64,000 nt of DNA from Vibrio renipiscarius (GCF_000827885.1 NZ_JTKH01000006.1:372001-436000); one strand, 5' to 3'. Positions 1 through 10,150 are shown, counted from the stretch's first letter. Numbers and translations are program-made. Notes: a model not told the origin generated them from the letters alone.

Positions 1-1
1 C

Positions 2-475
2 CAGCGTTCAAGCTTGACTCTGAGTCGTTCGGAGTTGCGCATTCCATTGCAAGAACTCGTCACCGGAGGCGAGCGTGTTAAGCGTCATCGCTTATTGGAA
101 ATGAGCTACCGCTTAGGGCTGGATCTCCTATTGAGAAAAGAGCTCCAATTTGATGATTATCTTCCTGTTCCCAGTGTGAAAAAATCGCAGTTGTCTGATG
201 GTTTCACCGCTTTTTGCTACTGGGCGGCAGAGCAAAAAGGATTTGTTTTACCATCGTGTGATTTTGACGAATATCTGCGACAAGGAACCGCGCGCTATTG
301 GAGAATGGAGAAATTAAGTTTAGTGCAACAGCTTTTTAAGCGCAGTCTTGAGTTGTGGCTGGTACTGGATAAAGCACTCTATTTGCAGCAAAGCGGCTAT
401 GAGGTGACAGTGAGCGAGTTTTGCTGTCGTGAAGTGACGCCACGAAATTTACTGATTCAAGCTAAGCGAAAGTAA
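2..475 (+). CDS. C-terminal part of a probable SAM-dependent methyltransferase (partial)
   Basis: The frame is open to the left edge of the window with no stop, so this is the 3' end of a longer gene and the first start-like codon at 14 (TTG) need not be real. About 157 residues are visible. The end reads CREVTPRNLLIQAKR, a closing strand seen in some class I methyltransferases in which a late TPRN-type motif precedes the last beta strand. The nucleotide and SAM binding motifs would lie upstream, outside the window, so the assignment rests on weak C-terminal resemblance only. The rest is rich in Leu, Arg and Lys with no membrane segment. Confidence 0.45.
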   Translation, partial: QRSSLTLSRSELRIPLQELVTGGERVKRHRLLEMSYRLGLDLLLRKELQFDDYLPVPSVKKSQLSDGFTAFCYWAAEQKGFVLPSCDFDEYLRQGTARYWRMEKLSLVQQLFKRSLELWLVLDKALYLQQSGYEVTVSEFCCREVTPRNLLIQAKRK

Positions 476-869
476 CGCTATTTGAGTGATTACCCTAATG
501 TCTAGCGGTCGAGATCGCTTGAAATCGACGCGCCACAAGATGTTGTTTGAATATAGAAGAAGGTTGGATAGTCATATCTAGCCTTCTTTTTTTGTTTGTT
601 AAATGTTAAATTTTCTTCCAATTTGTTTCGCTAATTGGTAATAATTAACTACCTGCACAAGAAGCGTGCAGAATTGACAACAATGAGTCGCCGAGGTTAT
701 TGGCGCATATACCCGTCCTACTTGAAGTTGCAGCGGTGTTGATTGGCACTCACAAACCTCATCACATAGTACATCTATGCTCAGAGGCTTTGTTCCTTTG
801 TCGCCTACCTGCATCTCCAAGTTGTTTGGGTATACAACATCCAACCAATGCTTAAATCAAGGAGTTAAG
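476..869. other. Intergenic region before the ABC importer operon
   Basis: No convincing gene. Bases 590-660 are AT-rich. Bases 708-835 are a palindromic repeat, listed separately. A minus-strand ORF at 599-844 runs through the repeat and looks spurious. A purine-rich ribosome binding site (aaggagttaag, 859-869) precedes the importer gene start at 870. No obvious promoter lies between the repeat and that start, so the promoter is either inside the repeat or upstream of it. Confidence 0.6.
708..835. repeat. Palindromic intergenic repeat (MITE-like), about 128 bp
   Basis: The ends are imperfect inverted repeats. The left end reads tatacccgtcctacttgaag and the right end, read on the minus strand, reads tatacccaaacaacttggag. 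Both continue into a TGCAG or TGCAGG block. The middle holds a further smaller dyad. Elements with TATACCC ends and a CTTGAAGTTGCAG-like arm are, as I recall, scattered between genes in Vibrio chromosomes. No transposase is encoded, so it would be a non-autonomous, RNA-hairpin-forming element. It ends 34 bp before the importer start codon. Confidence 0.7.
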
Positions 870-1835
870 ATGAAAGCAGGCAAAGTCATCGCAAGTATCG
901 TTCTCGCGAGCGCAGCATTACTCTCTTCTCACAGTATCATGGCAAAAACCGCCACGGTCGCCGTATCACAAATCGTAGAACATCCAGCCCTCGATGCCAC
1001 TCGTGAAGGTTTAATTGATGGCCTCAAAGCGCGCGGTTATGAGCAAGGCAAAAATCTTGAGTTTGATTATAAAACCGCGCAAGGCAATCCCGCGATTGCG
1101 GTGCAGATTGCCCGTCAATTTGTCGGGGAAAGACCCGATGTCCTCGTCGGTATTGCGACACCCACCGCCCAAGCGTTGGTCGCAGCAACGCGCGATATTC
1201 CTGTGGTGTTTACCGCAGTAACGGATCCTGTCGGCGCCAAATTGGTGAATCAGCTAGAGCAGCCAGGAAAAAACGTAACGGGCTTATCTGATTTATCCCC
1301 AGTTGCTCAGCACGTTGAACTGATTAAAGAAATTCTACCTGACGTTAAAACGATCGGTGTGGTTTACAACCCTGGGGAAGCGAATGCGGTGGCCCTGGTG
1401 AATCTATTAAAAGACAGCGCTAAACAGCACGGTATTGAAATTATTGAAGCAACGGCTCTGAAAAGTGCAGATGTGCAATCGGCAACACAAGTGATTGCAG
1501 CCAAATCGGATGTCATTTATGCCGCAACAGACAATACCGTGGCGAGTGCTTTTGAGGGCATGATTGTCGCGGCAAATCAATCAAAAACCCCCGTGTTAGG
1601 CGGTGCGACGTCTTATGTTGAGAAAGGTGCGATCGCTGGGCTTGGTTTTGATTACTATCAAGTGGGCGTGCAAACGGCGGCCTATGTGGCGGACATTCTC
1701 GAAGGCAAAGCCCCTGGCACTCTGGATGTGAAAGTGGCAGAGGGCTCCGATTTAGTCGTGAATACTAAGGTCGCGAAAGCGCTGGGTATTGAAATTCCAA
1801 CGTCTGTTTTAGAGCGCGCGACGAGCGTTAAGTAA
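870..1835 (+). CDS. ABC importer substrate-binding protein (ABC_sub_bind/TrpX-like)
   Basis: Periplasmic binding protein of 321 aa. The start at 870 is chosen over an earlier in-frame codon at 777 because it has a strong SD (aaggagttaag) and opens directly into a signal peptide (MKAGKVIASIVLASAALLSS, cleavage near HSIMA-KT). The mature part has the features of the PF04392 family: an early DATREGLIDGLKARGY, then GNPAIAVQIARQFV, RPDVLVGIATPTAQAL and a middle VYNPGEANA segment. Members are associated with uptake of tryptophan or other amino acids and small ligands. The substrate cannot be read from sequence here. It is the first gene of a three-gene importer operon. Confidence 0.88.
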   Translation: MKAGKVIASIVLASAALLSSHSIMAKTATVAVSQIVEHPALDATREGLIDGLKARGYEQGKNLEFDYKTAQGNPAIAVQIARQFVGERPDVLVGIATPTAQALVAATRDIPVVFTAVTDPVGAKLVNQLEQPGKNVTGLSDLSPVAQHVELIKEILPDVKTIGVVYNPGEANAVALVNLLKDSAKQHGIEIIEATALKSADVQSATQVIAAKSDVIYAATDNTVASAFEGMIVAANQSKTPVLGGATSYVEKGAIAGLGFDYYQVGVQTAAYVADILEGKAPGTLDVKVAEGSDLVVNTKVAKALGIEIPTSVLERATSVK

Positions 1836-1961
1836 AGCATTGGCATGATAGGGCAATGCGTTCATTGCCCACTTTGCCAATCGAACCGACCATTGATGAC
1901 CATTATGTGATTCGTGATGACGGTTAACCTAGATTGGCATTAAGCAGAGAAGGGAGTTCGT

Positions 1962-2897
1962 ATGTCTGCTTTTGCATTTTTCGGTGCGCTTGAAATTGGC
2001 CTTGTTTATGGCTTGGTCGCGCTGGGCGTTTACCTGACTTTTCGTGTGCTTGATTTTCCAGATCTGAGTGTTGATGGCAGCTTTCCGATGGGAGCCGCGG
2101 TTGCGGCCACCGCGATTGTTGCTGGAATCAACCCTTGGCTAGCGACGGGAATGGCGGTTATTGCGGGGGCAATGACGGGTTGGGTGACGGCATTTTTAGC
2201 CGTTCGTTGCGGTATTCTACATCTACTGGCGTCGATCTTGACCATGATTGCCGCTTTTTCCATTAACATTCGCATTATGGGCGGTCCCAATACTCCGTTA
2301 CTTGGGCAAGAAACCATTTTAACCCCATTTGAAGCGTTGGCGGATCCGGTCTACGTTCGCCCACTTGTTGTTGGCGTATTGGTGTTGATTTCTGCGTGGT
2401 TCGTGGTGCGCCTGCTCAATAGTGATTTTGGTCTTGGTCTTCGAGCCACTGGCGTCAATGCGCGCATGGTCTCAGCTCAAGGCGGAAGCACGTCTTTCTA
2501 TACCTATTTTGGCCTTGCTTTATCGAACGGTTTCGTTGGGTTCGCCGGGGCGCTGTTTGCTCAAACCAATAGCTTTGCTGATGTAACGTCAGGTGTCGGT
2601 ACGATTGTGGTGGGTTTAGCGGCGGTCATTCTAGGCCAAACGTTGATCCCGGGTCGTAAAATTTGGATTGCAGTGGTGGCCGTTATCGTGGGGTCAGTGC
2701 TTTATCGACTCGCGGTTGCCTTTGCCTTGAGTTCGGGCATGTTTGGCTTACAAGCATCAGACCTGAATCTTGTGACCGCCGTATTGGTCGCACTGGCGCT
2801 TATTGCTCCAAAAATTAGGAGTAATATGCGGGCAAAAAAGCGTAGTTCGCCCAGCGCGGCGACGGTAAAAACCAAAGGGTCAGGAGAAGCGGTATGA
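1962..2897 (+). CDS. ABC importer permease (LivH/BPD_transp_2 type)
   Basis: Integral membrane protein of 311 aa with about eight hydrophobic segments. The family's typical opening is visible (GLVYGLVALGVYLTFRVLDFPDLSVDGSFPMGA in parts). This branch has no conserved EAA loop. The C-terminal 25 residues are basic and rich in Ser, Lys and Arg, so likely cytoplasmic. It lies 126 bp after the binding protein gene with SD gaaggga. Its stop overlaps the ATPase start (ATGA at 2894-2897), which implies translational coupling of the two. Confidence 0.9.
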   Translation: MSAFAFFGALEIGLVYGLVALGVYLTFRVLDFPDLSVDGSFPMGAAVAATAIVAGINPWLATGMAVIAGAMTGWVTAFLAVRCGILHLLASILTMIAAFSINIRIMGGPNTPLLGQETILTPFEALADPVYVRPLVVGVLVLISAWFVVRLLNSDFGLGLRATGVNARMVSAQGGSTSFYTYFGLALSNGFVGFAGALFAQTNSFADVTSGVGTIVVGLAAVILGQTLIPGRKIWIAVVAVIVGSVLYRLAVAFALSSGMFGLQASDLNLVTAVLVALALIAPKIRSNMRAKKRSSPSAATVKTKGSGEAV

Positions 2898-3688
2898 TTC
2901 GTCTCGAAGATATTCAAGTCACCTTTAATCCGGGCACTGTTCTCGAAAATAGAGCGTTGAAAGGGATTCATTTAGAAGTACCAGAGCACCAGTTTCTAAC
3001 GGTGATTGGCTCTAATGGTGCGGGCAAATCGACGCTGCTCGGCGCGGTGACCGGAGAAACCCCAATTGTGGGTGGGCGAGTGTTGATTGATGAACTTGAT
3101 GTGACCCGACAAACGGTGGCACAGCGAGCCAATCAATGTGCGCGTGTATTCCAAGACCCGCTGGCGGGTACGTGTGGTGATCTCACCATTGAAGAGAATA
3201 TGGCTTTGGCGTACATGCGCGGTAAGCGCCGTGGTTGGAGTCATTCACTTTCGACGAATCGCCGTAAATTGTTCCAAGAACGAATCAGCATTCTAGGCCT
3301 TGGCTTGGAAGATCGCCTTGGAGACAACATTGGCTTGCTGTCTGGTGGGCAACGCCAAGCGGTGAGTTTGGTGATGGCAACACTCTCAGACAGTAAATTG
3401 TTGTTGCTCGATGAGCATAGCGCCGCTCTTGATCCACGCATGGCGGCTTTTGTTCTGGATCTGACTCGTCGGATTATCGGGGAATTTAATCTTACCGTGA
3501 TGATGGTGACGCACTCTATGAAGGATGCTTTAGCTTGTGGTGATCGCACAGTGATGCTGCATCAGGGCGAAATTGTCTTGGATGTTGCTGGGGAAGAACG
3601 TGCCAATATGGCGGTGCCGGATTTGCTCGAAATGTTCTCTAAAGTGCGCGGTGAAGAGTTGGCCGATGACAGTTTGCTACTGAGTTAA
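2894..3688 (+). CDS. ABC importer ATP-binding protein
   Basis: Cytoplasmic ATPase of 264 aa that powers the importer. It has Walker A GSNGAGKST near residue 39, Q-loop VFQDPLAGT, signature LSGGQRQAVSL, and Walker B LLLLDEHSAALD. The residue after the catalytic Glu is His rather than the usual Pro (DEHSAALD in place of DEPTxALD). The switch His is in MMVTHSM. Its start overlaps the permease stop by four bases. The operon ends at a strong palindromic terminator about 45 bp downstream. Confidence 0.93.
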   Translation: MIRLEDIQVTFNPGTVLENRALKGIHLEVPEHQFLTVIGSNGAGKSTLLGAVTGETPIVGGRVLIDELDVTRQTVAQRANQCARVFQDPLAGTCGDLTIEENMALAYMRGKRRGWSHSLSTNRRKLFQERISILGLGLEDRLGDNIGLLSGGQRQAVSLVMATLSDSKLLLLDEHSAALDPRMAAFVLDLTRRIIGEFNLTVMMVTHSMKDALACGDRTVMLHQGEIVLDVAGEERANMAVPDLLEMFSKVRGEELADDSLLLS

Positions 3689-3731
3689 GATAAGTATAAT
3701 TTTTCGGTTAAAACGATTCAGTTCAAACAAT

Positions 3732-3777
3732 AAAAATCACCCCATCAGGCGGGCCCGCCTGATGGGGTGATTTTTTT
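3732..3777. terminator. Bidirectional terminator between the importer operon and dusC
   Basis: A perfect 22-bp inverted repeat without a spacer (arms 3732-3753 and 3754-3775, GC core ggcgggcccgcc), with A5 on the left and T7 on the right. It lies between convergent genes and should work in both directions. Confidence 0.92.
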
Positions 3778-3810
3778 AAAGTCAGATGTTATCGCACTAA
3801 TAAGCGCCGC

Positions 3811-4761
3811 TTAGCCATGTAAGCTATCGCGGTAGTACGTGATACGTTCAACAATGGGTTCTGCTTTATTGAAGGTACGAATTTCACGGAATAAGTCAGC
3901 CGCTTCAGGGTATTGGTTGCGTAGGTAGGCGAACCATTGCTTGATGCGATTTGGGTAATACAACCCTTTGTCACCCTTCATTTCATATTGAGAGTAAACC
4001 AACATCAATTCAACCACTTCAGACCACGGCATAATGGTGGCGTTGTGTTTGACCACGTTACCCAAGTTTGGCACGTTGAATGCACCACGACACACCATCA
4101 GTGAATCGATGCCGGTGGTTTCAATACACGCTTGGCCATCTTGGTAGTTCCAAATTTCACCATTAGCAATCAGTGGAATGGAACTGCGTTGACGAATTTG
4201 GTTGATGTAATCCCATTTTATTTCACTGGCTTTATAACCGCCAGATTTGGTGCGAGCATGAACGGTGAGCTCATTGGCACCAGCAGATTCAATGGCGCTG
4301 ACGATCTCAAAGCAGTCGTCAGGGTTTTCCCAACCTAAGCGGATCTTTGCCGAGACAGGAATCGAATCATCAACGGCGTCGCGGCAGGCTTTAACGACGC
4401 TATGAATCAGCTCAGGGTGCTGCAATAACGCCGCGCCACCTTTGCTTTTGTTGACCAATTTAGCCGGGCAACCAAAGTTGAGATCAATGCCTCGTGCGCC
4501 AAGCTCTGCGGCCGCCACAGCGTTTTCCGCCATCCAGTGAGGATCTTGTCCTAGTAATTGAATGTGAACGGGTACGCCAGATTTGGTTCGTGAGCCTTGA
4601 TCTAATTCAGGGCAAAGACGCTTAAAGACGTGTTCAGGTAAGCGCTGATCGACCACGCGCACAAACTCAGTGACACACAGATCGTAGTCATTGATGTCTG
4701 TTAAAATCTCACGCATTAGGTGATCTAAAACGCCCTCCATAGGGCCCAAAACAACTCGCAT
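3811..4761 (-). CDS. dusC: tRNA-dihydrouridine(16) synthase DusC
   Basis: FMN-dependent enzyme of 316 aa that reduces uridine 16 in the tRNA D-loop. It opens MRVVLGPMEGVLDHLMRE, matching E. coli DusC (315 aa) closely. The catalytic Cys lies in DLNFGCPAKLVNKSKGGAALL. Other family marks are AKIRLGW, TVHARTK, IPLIANGEIW and MVCRGAFNVPNL. The ribosome binding site (GGAGG, 9 nt before the ATG) lies inside the 3' arm of a hairpin that ends in five Ts, described separately. It is single-cistron and convergent with the ABC operon. Confidence 0.95.
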   Translation of the reverse strand: MRVVLGPMEGVLDHLMREILTDINDYDLCVTEFVRVVDQRLPEHVFKRLCPELDQGSRTKSGVPVHIQLLGQDPHWMAENAVAAAELGARGIDLNFGCPAKLVNKSKGGAALLQHPELIHSVVKACRDAVDDSIPVSAKIRLGWENPDDCFEIVSAIESAGANELTVHARTKSGGYKASEIKWDYINQIRQRSSIPLIANGEIWNYQDGQACIETTGIDSLMVCRGAFNVPNLGNVVKHNATIMPWSEVVELMLVYSQYEMKGDKGLYYPNRIKQWFAYLRNQYPEAADLFREIRTFNKAEPIVERITYYRDSLHG

Positions 4762-4763
4762 AC

Positions 4764-4792
4764 AAAAACGCCTCCAGTTAGGGAGGCGTGAT
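4764..4792 (-). terminator. Terminator-like hairpin covering the dusC ribosome binding site
   Basis: On the minus strand the order is: ACGCCTCC, a six-base loop, GGAGGCG, TTTTT, gt, then the dusC ATG (4761). The hairpin lies about 60 bp downstream of the pseudopilin stop codon, so it fits as that gene's intrinsic terminator. Its 3' arm GGAGG is also the only plausible SD of dusC. The two jobs exclude each other in the folded state. Confidence 0.7.
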
Positions 4793-4852
4793 TTTAATGA
4801 TTAATAAGCGCGAAGTCACTTTTTACTGCGATAAGGCCTTTATCAAAAGAGG

Positions 4853-5422
4853 TCAAGCAGGATTGTTTGAGTTATTGCCTTGCACTTTGAACGTAAATTC
4901 ACCCGTTAGAGGGGAATACAGCATCGTCGGCATTTTTTCGTCTAGATCAAAACCTGTTGTGTAGTGATACGTGCATTCACCGCTTCCCTTGTACCAAGTC
5001 GCGATGTCGGCGGTTGAGGGTAATATCGTGCCTGTATCGCCACTCGCCCCGTAGGCACGGATGGTTAAATCAACATCCATGAGTGCATGCCATAACTCCG
5101 CACAATTTTCACCCGTCACTGGGTACTTCGAATTGGCCGCTTTACCAACCGAAATTGGAAAACCGGCCTCTGATGGAAAAATATTGCCTTCGCCATAATC
5201 AACGGACTGTTCAGGACTCGGTTCACCTTCAACCAGCCATTTGTTATGGAATAGGTTAACCGCTGACTGAAAACTGGCAAAAGCACTATCAGCGGTTGAG
5301 AGATGAGCTTCTCTTTCATAATTTATAAAGCGAGGAAATGCGACCACCGCGAGGATCGCAAGGATCACGATGACCACCACCAGCTCTATGAGCGTAAAGC
5401 CGGATTGATTATTCTTATTCAT
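4853..5422 (-). CDS. Orphan type IV pilin-like protein (prepilin-type N-terminus)
   Basis: 189 aa with a prepilin leader ending in Gly and then FTLIELVVVIVILAILAVVAFPRF, the class III signal cut and N-methylated by the PilD peptidase. The Glu at position 5 of the mature chain is present. The hydrophobic stretch resembles MSHA-type pilins. The C-terminal part holds two cysteines (ENCAELW and GECTYHY) that could form the D-loop disulfide. No other pilus gene is nearby, so it is probably a minor pilin of an apparatus encoded elsewhere. The hairpin at 4764-4792 would end its transcript. Confidence 0.82.
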   Translation of the reverse strand: MNKNNQSGFTLIELVVVIVILAILAVVAFPRFINYEREAHLSTADSAFASFQSAVNLFHNKWLVEGEPSPEQSVDYGEGNIFPSEAGFPISVGKAANSKYPVTGENCAELWHALMDVDLTIRAYGASGDTGTILPSTADIATWYKGSGECTYHYTTGFDLDEKMPTMLYSPLTGEFTFKVQGNNSNNPA

Positions 5423-5627
5423 AGTATTTTCGCAGAAAAATATAAATGTAAAAATTTGTTTCAGCCGAATAGTGCGCTAATTTTGTATAAAATAAAAGTT
5501 TAAATGACGTAATGAGCATTCGGTTGGGCTGGTGTTCATTTGCTTGGCTTGGTCTGATTGTGCTCAGCTTGCTAATTAGTGACCGAGGAACGACGGCAAG
5601 GTATAATCACCGGCTACGAAATTTAAA

Positions 5628-6254
5628 ATGAAAATGGTCATGAACTATCAACTTATTTCTTTAACGAATACTACTTATCAAGAATCGCCAATATTTGTTG
5701 AAGGTGTGGTGCTTGCCGCCAATTTGGCAACAAAAGCATTGCAACCAGAGTCGTGGCTAGAAGAGGTGTTTGGTGAACATGCCGCAGAGCTAAACAGCGC
5801 AGTGGTTGGACAAATTAATCATCAATACAGTTTTTTGAAGTGCAATGAGTATTCACTACAAAGCTTAGTCTCTGGTGATAATCAAGCAGAAAAGCTTGCC
5901 GATTTTGCTCAAGGCTTCATGGCATTGTGGCCTACCATTGAAACACAATGGCTAGAGACTAACATTAGTGATGGTACGCTGCGCATGCTGCAAGCCTTGT
6001 TAACCACGTTTATGTTGGCGCTTGATGAAGAGCAAACGCACGCTCAAATGAAAGAAGCGGGTATTGATACGCCGCCGACGGTTGCTGACTTTATCGAACA
6101 ACTGGATTTGATGGTCAATGAAGTTGCACAAGCGGCGGATGAGGCCCTTGTTGGAGCGAAGGGACAAAGCGTTAATCCATACAAAACGATAGGTCGTAAT
6201 GATCCTTGCTCGTGTGATAGCGGCAAAAAATTTAAGCAATGCTGCGGAAAATAA
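5628..6254 (+). CDS. YecA/UPF0149-family protein with C-terminal SEC-C zinc motif
   Basis: 208 aa. The first 150 residues match the helical UPF0149 fold (FVEGVVLAANLA, FAQGFMALWP, LLTTFMLALDEE). A linker leads to the C-terminal SEC-C motif (RNDPCSCDSGKKFKQCCGK), the zinc-binding module also found at the SecA C-terminus. Three in-frame ATGs compete (5628, 5634, 5640) and none has a strong SD; homology to the family start favours 5640 (MNYQLIS). A TATAAT at 5602-5607 puts transcription start only some 15-25 bases before them. In V. cholerae, as I recall, a similar gene also sits upstream of lolA. Confidence 0.8.
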   Translation: MKMVMNYQLISLTNTTYQESPIFVEGVVLAANLATKALQPESWLEEVFGEHAAELNSAVVGQINHQYSFLKCNEYSLQSLVSGDNQAEKLADFAQGFMALWPTIETQWLETNISDGTLRMLQALLTTFMLALDEEQTHAQMKEAGIDTPPTVADFIEQLDLMVNEVAQAADEALVGAKGQSVNPYKTIGRNDPCSCDSGKKFKQCCGK

Positions 6255-6339
6255 TCGCAACATAATTGCCTTTCTCCGGTCATAACTCGATATAAAAGGC
6301 GCTATCACCGTCAGGTAAATAAATTTCAGGAATGAATCA

Positions 6340-6936
6340 ATGAAAAAATTAGCACTACTGTTTTTAGCGAGCTTTTCTGTGTGGGCGACGCCACAACAGG
6401 AACTGAGTGAACGTTTACAAAAGACCGATGGATTTAGCGCAGACTTTGCTCAGCAGGTGATTAGCCCTGAAGGTGATGTAGTGATGGAAGGCCAAGGTGA
6501 TGTAGAAATCGCACGCCCAAGTCTGTTTCGTTGGACAACGACACTGCCGGATGAAAACGTTTTAGTTTCTGACGGAGAAACACTGTGGTATTACAGCCCG
6601 TTTATCGAGCAAGTGAGTATTTACTGGCAAGAGCAAGCAACAGAGCAAACGCCGTTTGTTTTGTTAACTCGTAATCGCGCTAGCGATTGGGATAACTACA
6701 ACGTTAGCCAACAAGGTGACCTGTTCACGTTGACGCCAACCGCATTGGACAGTAATCAAGGTCAATTCAAATTGGAAATTGACGCCAAAGGCGCGGTAAA
6801 AGGTTTCCGAGTGATTGAGCAAGATGGCCAAACCAGCCAGTTCAGCTTTACTAATATTGATTTGAATAAGCCTAATGCCGATCGTTTTACCTTCGCAATT
6901 CCGCAAGGTGTCGAGGTTGACGACCAAAGGAACTAA
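6340..6936 (+). CDS. lolA: Outer-membrane lipoprotein carrier protein LolA
   Basis: Periplasmic chaperone of 198 aa that takes lipoproteins from LolCDE to LolB. It has a signal peptide [18 protein letters not shown]. The mature region has the typical LolA marks: [19 protein letters not shown], then a [15 protein letters not shown] segment with the Arg that lines the hydrophobic cavity, and [11 protein letters not shown]. The SD is caggaa. It ends 3 bp before rarA, so the two are probably cotranscribed, as in E. coli. Confidence 0.95.
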   Translation: MKKLALLFLASFSVWATPQQELSERLQKTDGFSADFAQQVISPEGDVVMEGQGDVEIARPSLFRWTTTLPDENVLVSDGETLWYYSPFIEQVSIYWQEQATEQTPFVLLTRNRASDWDNYNVSQQGDLFTLTPTALDSNQGQFKLEIDAKGAVKGFRVIEQDGQTSQFSFTNIDLNKPNADRFTFAIPQGVEVDDQRN

Positions 6937-6939
6937 TCG

Positions 6940-8289
6940 TTGAGTAACTACTTGTTTGATTTTTCTGGGGATGAAGATTTTCGTCCTCTTGCGGCCAGAA
7001 TGCGCCCACAAACGTTGGACCAATATATTGGTCAACAACATATTTTGGGTGTGGGTAAGCCGTTGCGTCGTGCGCTTGAAGCGGGTCATATCCATTCAAT
7101 GATCTTGTGGGGCCCTCCGGGCACCGGCAAAACTACGTTAGCGGAAGTTGCGGCGAATTACGCTAATGCGGAAGTGGAGCGTGTTTCTGCGGTCACCTCT
7201 GGTGTCAAAGAGATCCGAGCAGCAATTGAGCGTGCGCGTGAGAACAAACTTGCAGGTCGTCGCACCATCTTGTTTGTGGACGAAGTACATCGCTTTAATA
7301 AATCGCAGCAAGATGCTTTTTTACCGCACATTGAAGATGGCACGGTGACGTTTATCGGTGCAACAACCGAAAATCCATCCTTTGAGTTGAACAACGCATT
7401 ACTTTCTCGTGCTCGGGTTTATAAACTGACATCTCTGGCGAGCGCGGATATTCAATTGGCGCTGCAACAAGCGATCAATGATAAAGAACGGGGTTTAGGC
7501 GATGTGCCGGCGACGTTTGTCGATAATGTGCTGGATCGTCTGGCGGAGCTAGTAAATGGTGATGCGCGTATGTCGCTTAATTACCTTGAACTGCTCTACG
7601 ATATGGCGGAAGAAAACGAGCAAGGTGAAAAGCTGATAACCTTGCCATTGCTGGCAGAAGTCGCGGGTGAAAAAGTCTCTCGTTTCGACAACAAAGGCGA
7701 TATTTGGTACGACCTTATTTCAGCGGTACACAAGTCTATCCGTGGCTCTAACCCTGATGCGGCTTTGTATTGGGCTGCGAGAATGATGGCGGCGGGCTGT
7801 GATCCGCTTTATATCGTGCGTCGCTTATTGGCCATTGCGTCTGAAGATGTCGGCAATGCTGACCCGCGCGCGATGCAAATTGCCATTTCAGCTTGGGATT
7901 GTTTTACCCGAGTTGGCCCTGCCGAAGGCGAGCGAGCGATCGCTCAAGCGATCGTTTATTTAGCCTGCGCACCAAAAAGCAACGCTGTTTATACCGCTTG
8001 GAAGCAAGCTCTCACCGATGCTCATAACTTACCTGAGTATGAAGTACCGCATCATCTGCGCAATGCACCGACCAACTTAATGAAAGATTTGGGTTATGGC
8101 GCGGAGTATCGTTACGCCCATGATGAGCCGGGAGCCTACGCCGCTGGCGAGCAGTATTTACCACCGGAAATGTTAGGCAGACGTTACTATCAGCCGAGCA
8201 ATCGTGGCTTAGAAAGCAAAATCGGCGAAAAGTTAGATTACTTGGCTAATTTAGACGCAAATAGCCCACAAAAGCGCTATGAAAAGTAG
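6940..8289 (+). CDS. rarA: Replication-associated recombination protein RarA (MgsA)
   Basis: AAA+ ATPase of 449 aa that acts at stalled replication forks and is related to clamp-loader subunits. Walker A is GPPGTGKTT (residues 58-66), Walker B is [10 protein letters not shown], sensor 1 is GATTENPS and the Arg finger region is LLSRARVY. The C-terminal tetramerisation part includes [15 protein letters not shown] and HHLRNAP. The start codon is TTG at 6940 just after the lolA stop, with SD aaagga; no closer ATG exists in frame. It follows the lolA-rarA-serS order of E. coli. Confidence 0.95.
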   Translation: MSNYLFDFSGDEDFRPLAARMRPQTLDQYIGQQHILGVGKPLRRALEAGHIHSMILWGPPGTGKTTLAEVAANYANAEVERVSAVTSGVKEIRAAIERARENKLAGRRTILFVDEVHRFNKSQQDAFLPHIEDGTVTFIGATTENPSFELNNALLSRARVYKLTSLASADIQLALQQAINDKERGLGDVPATFVDNVLDRLAELVNGDARMSLNYLELLYDMAEENEQGEKLITLPLLAEVAGEKVSRFDNKGDIWYDLISAVHKSIRGSNPDAALYWAARMMAAGCDPLYIVRRLLAIASEDVGNADPRAMQIAISAWDCFTRVGPAEGERAIAQAIVYLACAPKSNAVYTAWKQALTDAHNLPEYEVPHHLRNAPTNLMKDLGYGAEYRYAHDEPGAYAAGEQYLPPEMLGRRYYQPSNRGLESKIGEKLDYLANLDANSPQKRYEK

Positions 8290-8326
8290 TCGTTTTTGGA
8301 TACATTTATTCGGTTAAATTATATAA

Positions 8327-9688
<1,362 letters not shown>

Positions 9689-9707
9689 TCACGGTTTATA
9701 GATTGAT

Positions 9708-9735
9708 AAAACCGGCCCTCGAGGCCGGTTTTTTT
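9708..9735 (+). terminator. Terminator of serS
   Basis: GC-rich dyad accggccctcgaggccggt followed by seven Ts, 20 bp after the serS stop. A copy with identical stem and loop lies at 11045-11074. Confidence 0.93.
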
Positions 9736-10150
9736 GTATCTGTTATCTAGGGGGGGGTGAAAGATCATCATGTGATGTAAGTTAACTGTCATTTTTATCA
9801 ATTTGAGAGGTAAAACGTGGCTGAGATTGGCGTGAGACACTATGCTCTGCCCATTCATGATAGGAACAAGTAACGCTACGCTGGGTATCTGCTCAAGCAG
9901 TAGAAGTGCGATGCGATTGAATATGAAAACAGGAAACGTATCTGCTGTTTAGATCACGAGTCGCATTTTACTTACCAATGCAGTGAACAACGTGCCGCTG
10001 CAAATAAACCCATGCAGTGGACAAAAGTAATACAGCGCATTCTTAATCGGTGAGAATAGAATAGCCACTTATCTCGCCTTCGCTGTATCAAACTGGCATC
10101 ATCGCCCAAAATGAAGCAAAACGTCTTCGCACAATAACGAGTACATTATT
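9736..10150. other. 415-bp stretch without a recognisable gene
   Basis: No ORF with a start and SD on either strand. It contains a run of eight Gs (9750-9757) and otherwise mixed sequence. The EamA gene at its right end begins with TTG and has no strong SD. The stretch and that gene together are framed by two near-identical terminators, so it may be a remnant of an older insertion, but I could not identify any decayed gene in it. Confidence 0.4.

Noticed and set aside
599..844. Minus-strand ORF of 81 codons before the ABC operon
   Set aside because: Runs through the palindromic repeat, has no SD and no protein-like composition.
777..869. Longer N-terminus of the importer binding protein
   Set aside because: These codons derive from the repeat; the signal peptide and SD mark 870 as the start.
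9736..10150. Decayed regulatory gene on the minus strand
   Set aside because: I read all three minus frames; only scattered short open pieces, none with enough similarity to any family to name it.
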